From Bedellia somnulentella (lineage: Eukaryota > Arthropoda > Insecta > Lepidoptera > Bedelliidae): a stretch of DNA of 64,000 nt. Positions 53,701 to 62,700 of the stretch are shown piece after piece. A model generated the notes under the pieces. That model did not search any database, was not told the DNA's origin, and saw only the letters and a program-made list of their open reading frames with translations. The stretch spans positions 7,204,501-7,268,500 of the forward strand of contig OY755197.1 in the NCBI GenBank assembly GCA_963576735.1, in the 5' to 3' direction. Position 1 is the stretch's first letter, and every line of letters begins with the position of its first letter. Both the position numbers and the translations under genes were made by a program.

Positions 53701-56700
53701 ATCCATGTTTTGTTTAGTTGATTGTAGAGTTTACATTTAATTTTTGGTATGCACTGATCTAGTATATTTTTTATTGTGTTATGAAATTCTCCAAAGTTTT
53801 CATTAAGGTTCTTTGTATTGGCGATAACAAGTCCCCAATTAGTTTCATTAAGTTTCGAGATGAATTTGTGGGTATTGTTTTCGTTAAACTTTCTTTTATA
53901 AGTGAACCACGTTTTTTGTTTCAGTATTGGGGTGTTGGCGCCGGGAACAGTCGTAATGACTCCCTTATGGTCTGAAAGACCAAATTCTTGTACCTTTACA
54001 GCTGAGGTCGGGAGGTTGAAATTCGAAAACACGAGATCTATGCACGTACTTGTTTCGGATGTTATTCTAGTAGGTTCGCAGACGTGTTGATGGAAGTTGT
54101 AGCTTTTGAAGAGATTTGATCATCTAGAACGAGAAGGGGAAGAAACTAGCATATTAACGTTAAAATCACCACCCACTATGACATTTCTTTTCTTGAATTT
54201 TTTGTGTAACGACTGTAAGAGCTTTTCTAAAGATTCGTGAAAAAGATCAGGCATTCTTGATGAATTAGGCCAATAAATTAGTACTATTATTAGGTTATAA
54301 TTAGGAACAACGATACCGCAAACTTCAAAGACCATTTCAGTGGACATAATAGGAACATCTTCCATTTCTATGAAATCAATATTGTCTCTAACGTAAATTC
54401 CCACACCGCCCCGTATGTGGTTTTTTCTGCAAAAATATGAAGCCAATTTAAACCCATGAATTTTTTTCAAATCAATTTCCCCCTCTGATAACCATGTTTC
54501 GCTTAGACATAATATATTGATTGTTTCAAGGTTTGGGTCTGTATCTAATAGAGGTATATTATGCTGTAAGCCGCCGATATTTTGATACAATATGTTAGAG
54601 CTAGAATCGAAAATTATTATTACTGGCGCTTAATGAGTCTTGAATGGCAGAAGCATGTTCATCATTTTTTTGTGAAGTGTTGTTATAGGCGTGAAGGCTA
54701 ACTGGTTCAGAACTTGAAGATGTGGTGGCAGTGGTCAAGTCTATCGTGGCCGCATTGTCGTATGAGACCCTCCTGGGGGAAGATGGGCTGCGATATAACT
54801 TTCCGTTGATCAGTAGCTGGTTGTCACGTATGACAGCGTGTTTTCCTTCACTACGTGCTTGGCGAAGGATACTAATTAAGTCTTTTCTTCGTTTTAGTGA
54901 GTCCTCATCTAGATAGTAGGAAAGACTTAGACCTGCCCTCCTAAAGTGTTGTTTGTTGTCCATAATATACTTCGCCATCCTCTTGCTTATCAGCTCAATC
55001 GCTACTGGCTGTCTATTGCCTCTGCGACCCAACCTTCGTAGAACTTCTATGTAGCCGTCTATGTTTACGTCAAGGATGTCGCGGAATATACAGCTGATCC
55101 GCATATAGAGCTCGTTTTCGTCTTCCCAGTTTGGACGGTCTAAACCATATATGATTATACGCTTAAATTGTTGTTCTTCTTTCTTGGGAAACATTTTTGC
55201 TGTGTACGGTGTAGAGCGGAGCTGTTTAACATTTTTTTTTAGGGTTGACAGTTCGCCCTCTAAATTTAGAATTTGTCTGTTTAATTTTTCAATTTCTGTT
55301 TTTGATGAGCCTTGTTCTTTTTCTATAGTGCTAATATTGTTGTAGAACTCAGTTTTTATAGTTTTTACTGCTATCTCTATTTCTTGGTGGATGAGGGATT
55401 TTATTTCTGTTTTTATATCTCTTATTATTCTTAAGTTATTGGTCTCTAGTTTCGAGTCGAAAAGGTCGCTAATTTGACGAATCAGAGCAGCATTTTCCTG
55501 CTTAGAATCCAATATGGTGTCTCCAAACAAATTTTCATCCATTGTCCGTTCACAGTTGGATTCACTGGTATCATTCAGGAAACCCGGAAAACTCATGTCT
55601 TGATTTTTTGTCTTAGATGGCCGGTGCATAGTTACGTTCGAGCTTTCTGGATGTGTTACCGTAGCATGCTGCGCGGACGGCCTTATTGGTGTATTGTCAT
55701 TGTTGTTTTTAGGCCGTTTGCAGGTACAACTTGGGCAATTCCATTCTTTTGTTTCTTGATTGCAAGGGTGATAAAAAAGGTAAAATATTTTCTCTGAAAC
55801 ATTTGCGCATGTCAGGTCATATTCACTTTGTCATTTTCGGCATTTCATTCGCTGGTCTTTTATATCTTGATGGCACCCTGCACATTTTGCCATTTTCGGA
55901 TAATGTTAAATCAGATCAAACGATTGTAGTGCCACCAGTGAGTGGCAGAGATTAGATTGCCAAAGCACCTATGCTTTCTTGAGTTATAAATAGTGTGACT
56001 AACACCACTTTCTTTTATATATATCGATTTCTGGTACCGACGTTTTGCTTGGACTGTGTACTCACTTGATAGGGGGCAGGCCTGTCGCCGGTTTGTACAA
56101 ATGTACATACATATATATACTCACGGCTATAAATCCCTAGAAGGGGTAACCAAAGCTTCGGAATAAGTAATTCCTCAGCCACTTTTGGAAGTTGAGTGGG
56201 GAAAAGATGATTAAATAAATGTTGTTGGTTATGGGTCTCCAACCGCATCGCCCAAAAACCCCTTAAAAGCCCCAATACCGTTAGTCGCCTTTTACGTACA
56301 CCCACCGGAAGAAATGAGGTAGTGTTATTCTAAGCCGACACTACACAGCTACTGTCACTGTACTGTAAATGTACTGTCACATAATAGTATAAGATCCCGC
56401 TGCTAAATCTCTACGTTCATAGCGTATAGAGTCAAACACACATTTTAACATAAGTTTATGAATAGGAACATACACTGACAAGACGCAGCCAGGCAAAAGT
56501 GGCCGCAAGTAATTTTAATTTAATTAATGTTTATTTTTTTTCGAAGACAAATTTCGTTCACTCGTTTTCGAAATATAATAACATCCCCATCATAGCAATG
56601 TATATAAAGAACATAAAAATCCATAGGTGCCGTTGCAAATTCGGCCGCAACTACCTCGCAGCCAGGTGTAAGTAGGCTATCTTTTGGTGTGTTTTATACG

Positions 56701-59700
56701 TTCGAGATTTGAACTCTGATCGTCTGCACGATAAGCGGTGTTCTATCCACTGAGCTATCACGGTCGGTTGTTACTATAGCGAAAAAATATTATTACTGTG
56801 TCATGTATCGATAGTCCACTGGTATGTCCCAAAGTAGTCGTCAGACTTATTAAAACTACTTATAAAAACAGTTGATTTATTTATTTAATAATAATTCTGC
56901 AGTGAAGTGTTGACTTGGAAAAGCACTAAATCATTCGATAGAGTTGTAAGAGGCTTAGACTGAGATTTTTGTTTGTGAAGCGTTTTTAGTATTATTGTAT
57001 GTAGCTGGAAAGCTTTCACCAACAAACTTTTTGTTTATACAATTATTGATCTTTTTATATATGTTTCAAATTTAAAATTTTCAGTATCCGCAATGATTTA
57101 CCAAACTATCTCTCAGAACGGGAAGCCGATGGTGTGTCCGTAATGAATTGGTATCACAGACAATTCCGAGACACGGCCAGAGAAAGATACTTCAAGAATA
57201 TGAACATGGCTATGTACTTTCATTCTATGATAGCCGATTATTATTCTGGTAAGCAGTTTGCCGAGTATGTCACGACCCATTTCTACCCACGGGTGTCGTA
57301 AGAGACGACTTGTGGGGCTTTTTCAAGTGATTTTAGGCGATGAGGTTGGAAACCCATCACCAACAATACTTACAATTTCTACGATCTTGTCCCCTATTTA
57401 CTTCCAAAATTGGCTTAGAAGTTTCTAGCTCTGAAGCTCTGGTGTTTGGGATTTGTGGCCGTCAGAATATGTATGTATGTAAGTATCAAGAATGTATGTT
57501 AACAATTTGGAGACAACCGGAACAATCCGAAAAACGTTGGGTACGACGTTTGGTGACTAATCTATATTTTGTAATATTTGATATATAAATTGTTAAGTAA
57601 TTAGGAAATAATATTGTCTGCAAAATGTTATTCTTAATCTGTGAAAAAGTAATTTTATTTCGTTCAGTTTCATTCTAGTAGTCGGCAATGGGGCTGAAAA
57701 TGTTCTAGCAATTATATTTTATTTTAAAACTTTTCCTCCTGAGACATACATACATACATACATATTCGCACGGTTGTAAAACCCTAGAAAGGGTAGCCAG
57801 AGCTAAGGAATTAGAAATTCCTCAGCCACTTTTGGAAAATTGAGTAAGGAAAATGTGGTAAAATAAAGGTTGTTGGTGATGGGTCTCCAACCACATAGCC
57901 CAAAAATGCCTTAATAACCACAATACCGTTAGTTGCCTCTTACGTACACCAACCGGAAGAAATGGGGTAGTGCTATTCTAAGCTTACTCTACACAGCAAC
58001 TTTTCCTCTTCGGTACTTCCAAAAGTCGATAACTTGAAAATTCCGTAGTTTTTGAAACTATGTGATTTTTTCAGGTATTTGGGGTGGTGGAAATCCAAAA
58101 CCGTTTAAATATACAGAAATTCAACGTCATAGATTCAATCTAGCTGATAAGGAGGGTGTGGCTGATAGGAAGGTTCCAATGCAGCCACTTGTTTTCACAT
58201 CTGCCGACGGTTCTTCAAAGAGATACAATTTAAGAAAGGTAAACTGTTACAAAAAATATTTTTTAATATATTCATAGTTTAGCCGTTGCCTAGTGGATAG
58301 GTGACTAGTTTCACGGTCCGGAGGTTGCTGGTTCAATCCTCACTGTGTGCAACAATTATACATACATATACTTACGGCTATAAATCCCTAGAAGGGGTAG
58401 CCACAGCTAAGGAACTAGAAATTCCTCAGCCACTTTTGGAAAGTTGAGTGGGAACACGATGGCAAAATAAAGGTTGTTGGTGATGGGTCTCCAACCGCAT
58501 CGCCCAAATATCCCTTAAAAGCCTCAATACCGTTAGTCGCCTCTTACGTACATCCACCGGCAGAAATGGGGTAGTGTTATTCAAAGCCTATTCTACACAG
58601 CATCAGCAATTATGTGATGAGCATTAATGTTTATTTCTTAGTCTGGGATTTAATTTAATATATTGCTGAATTACTACCCCATAATACAAGTGTTACTTAG
58701 TTTGGGGATAGCTTGATCTGTTTGTTTATATTTTTGTATATAACCACGTGATAGCTCAATGGGTAGAACACCGGTTAACGTGCAAGCGACTAGTGTTCAA
58801 ATCCCGGGTCGGGCCTATACCAATTCGTCTTTTCTAAAGACATATGTGTGGTTAATTAATCATGGTTGTTAACGGTGAGGGAAAACATCGTGAGGAAACC
58901 CACATGACTGAGTTGTACTTAGTCATGTGACAGTGTATTCGTACAAAACGGCGATGGGCCTGACCCCTATCACAGTGTCCATGCAAAACGTGGTTACTCT
59001 GAACACCAGGTGACAAAGTCACGTGATGTTCAGAAGTATTAAGTACGTCTGCCAACCCCTTCGGGGATATTCGGCGTGAACGTTTATGTTATGTTATATT
59101 TTTGTACTTTTTAAGTGATTTTTGGGTTTTAATAACATAAGTATTAACGAATATAATTAACTCGCTATTATACTTTAGCAATCCCATAATGATTTAGCTT
59201 TGCATAACATAATTTTGCAGTTCGGTGAGCTACCATTTCACCTAGTTAGATCCAAGAGGTTCACTGATTTGTATGCAGAAGTGTTATTTAACTACGAATG
59301 GCTTCACGCTAAATTGAACAGCTGTCCGTTGCAAGCTGTTTTAGCAGATTTTGAGGACGCGAAACTGCACGTGCATAAGGATGCTGTGAGGTAAAACTTT
59401 AGATTTATTATGTTATAGTTACGTATACATACATACATATACTCACGGCTATAAATCCCTAGAAGGGGTAGCCAGAGCTAAGGAACTAGAAATTCCTTAG
59501 CCACTTTTGGAAAGTTGAGTGGGGAAAAGACGGTAAAATAAAGGTTGTTGGTGATGGGTCTCCAACCGCATCGCCCAAAAATCCCTTAAAAGCACCAATA
59601 CCGTTAGTCGCCTCTTACGTACACCCACCGGAAGAAATGGGGTAGTGCTATTCTAAGCCGACACTACACAGCTAATGTAATACTTCATCATCAATTTTCG

Positions 59701-62700
59701 CCTCTTGTTTTCTTATCACTATTGCTTAAAGAGACTGATGAATTGGTGATTATGTTACACCTGGCAACCAACCATCACTTATTTTTGTTATCTTTTCACC
59801 TTCGTTCGGTTCAAAAAAGTCTGAAAAATAATCATAATCTGATGTCGAATTTAAGGGAGTATTATCTTCCGTGTGTTCAAGTTGGCTAAGAAATGTTTCA
59901 CATTCGATATCTGGCCTCAATTTTTGGAAATATTGCCCGAATGCCATTTATAAATATTGATTATTATTTCTTGAATAATATTGAAATTGACAAATCCATC
60001 TTTCCTACGTAGCGCTTTGCAGTCAGCTCTTATCCGTCACCCATCTCTTACCAATGATCACTTATTATGCCATTTTTTCGTCATTTCAAAGTGGCCAAAA
60101 ATTACACATAATCGAAATTTTGTATTCGATTATTTAAGAGAACAGCCTTGAGAATACCAATACATCTTAATGATTATATTTAAAAACCTGGTTATATGAT
60201 TTTCAAGGGAATAATGTTAGTAGCAGATGCTCTGTGTCTAGGAGGCGCAATATTAGGAACATATCCAGACATGTTAGCACCGCAGCTAAAAGGGCCAGAG
60301 GCTCCTTGTAATAATGCAGTAAATTGGCAAAATAGGAGCCAGTATTTCAGAATTTATAGAACTCAGCCACTTTTGAAACTTGTTTTGACTAATCAGTGAT
60401 TCTGTTACGCTTTGCATTCAGGAACCCATCACTTACCAATGGTCACTTATTTTGCTATTTTTTTCTTCATTTCAAAGTGACCAAAAATTATACACATTCG
60501 AAATCTTGTATTAGATTTTTGAGAATACGGTCCCGAGAATACCAATACATATTTTTAACAACGCCCATAGAAATTCAATGAAATCAATAATATCATCTGA
60601 TGACCTAATTTTAATTGACATGTTGTGAGAAATAATCTTAGTATTAGACGCTCTACGTCTAGGGGGCGCCATCTTAGGAACATACCCATAAATGTTAGCG
60701 CCGCAGCTAATAGGGCGGTTATTGCCAGAGGTTCATTGTAATAATGCTGTAAATTACCAAAATAGGAGCCAGAATTTCAGAATTCAAAAGACCACAGCCA
60801 CTTATGTAACTTATTTTGACAATGTATAACTTTTATGCCTTTATATTTGCCCTTGCCCTTTTATTTTATATATTTTACATACATGCATACATATAATCAC
60901 GGCTATGAATCCTAGGAAGGGGTAGCCAGAGCTAAAGAATTCCTCAGCCACTTTTGGAAATTTGAGTGGGGAAAAGATAGTAAAAATAAAGGTTGTTGGT
61001 GATGAGTCTCCAACCACATCGCCCAAAAATCCCTTAACAGCCCCATACCGTTAGTCGCCTCTTACGTACACCCACCGGAAGAAATGGGGTAGTGCTATTC
61101 TAAACCGACACTACACGGTTGATGACCCAAATTATAACATAGGATACTTTTTATTCCGGAGATATTTAATCATATAATATTCACGCCTGATTGAACTCAG
61201 AGTACTTGCAAAAAACCCCTAAAGTTCGGCATAAGTAAATTTACAGTACGAAGTCTGTCGGGTCAGCTAGTTATACATAATCGAAATTTTGTATAGAATT
61301 TTTGAGAGCACAGCCTTGAAAATACCAATATATCCGAATGAGTATATCTTGAAAACTGGTTATCTCAATTTCAGGGAAATAATGTTAGTAGCAGACGCTC
61401 TACGTCTAGGAGGCGCCATCTTAGGAACATACCCAGACATGTTAGCGCCGCAGCTAATAGGGCGGTTACTGCCAGAGGCTCCTTGTAATAATGCAGTTGC
61501 GTCTTTGCTGAACCAGTGTGTGGAACGAGGGAAGGCCCATTGCGCTTTGCTGCCTGGACATCATTGTTTGCATACGCCTGGTGGACCTTTGAAAGTAAGT
61601 ATAGATACATTTACTTACGGCTGTTAATACTATAAAGAGATAGCTATAGTTAAAGAAGTGGAAATTTATCAGCCATCATTGCTAGTTGTGTGAGAAAAAG
61701 ATTGCAAAATAAAAATTTGTACTGTTCTCAGCCGACACTGTACAGCCTGAACAAGAGAGTCCATGTTTAAATGACGGTAAATTCTGTCTGTCTTACAGAC
61801 TCTTTACTCTTAAATTAAATGTTTAGACCGGAGTGATTATTAAAATGTAAGATTCGTGAATAACTTCTAGTTAAATTCTCAAATAACTTTTTATCCATTT
61901 ATATATTCATATATTTAAGTTGCCTAGTCACGAAGTTGAAAGAAACAAATATTGTTAGTCTCAATGAAATCTTTTTTCAGTATTCACTGGAAGGCCACCA
62001 ATTTGCAGTATTTGCGTTTCGTATGAGCTCTGATAAACGCTATGTGGTATCAATATCAAGCAGAGTCATATCCTGGGATCTATCAACATCTGATTTGGCG
62101 CGAGATCTCTGCCCACAACTTGAGGGAATTATGCAGAACTTAGAACTCTCTCCGGACAATAAATGGGCTGCAGCTTCTACTAATAATTCTGTTGTAAGTT
62201 TGAGCCCATTTTAATGTAATAAATAGTAAAGGAAAAATCTTCCGTCAAGTTGTAGTGTTACTTGTTGCTGAAACGGGGTAATACATCTTTTACATACAAA
62301 CATATACTCACGGCTATAAATCCCGAGATGGGGTAGCCAGAGCTAAGGAATTCGAAATTCCTCAGCCACTTTTGCAAAGGTAAGTGGGAAAAAATGGTAA
62401 AATAAAGGTTGCTGGTGATGGGTCTCCAACCCCATCGCCCAAAAATCCCTTAAAAGCCCCAATACCGTTAGTCGCCTCTTACGTTCACCTACCGGAAGAA
62501 ATGGGGTATTGCTATTCTAAGCCAACACTACACAACTATTACATACATACATATACTGACGGCCATAAATCACAATAAAGGGAATCCAGAGAGAGTTATA
62601 AACTTCTCAGCCACATTTGGAAGTTGATATGGGACAGGATGGTAGAAAAAAGTACCGTTGAACCGAAAAATTTCTTAAAAAAAGCCCCATACCCTTAGTC

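Larger units (their letters stand above)
51407..55969 (-). mobile_element. Near full-length two-ORF LINE (CR1/Jockey superfamily)
   Basis: Minus-strand element with ORF1 and ORF2, a 3' UTR of about 300 bp and a tail of four GATTCT-like units (plus strand GAATCA, 51407-51432). A 4-bp TATG at 51403-51406 and 55970-55973 is a possible target duplication. It interrupts a relic repeat that resumes at 55974. Only a few lesions are seen: one nonsense codon in ORF1, two in ORF2 and one frameshift near the end. Confidence 0.9.

Noticed and set aside
59750..59947. 65-codon minus-strand frame ([20 protein letters not shown]...)
   Set aside because: Open and not low-complexity, but unrecognised, short, and within the duplicated flank of exon 19. 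Recorded only as a possibility.
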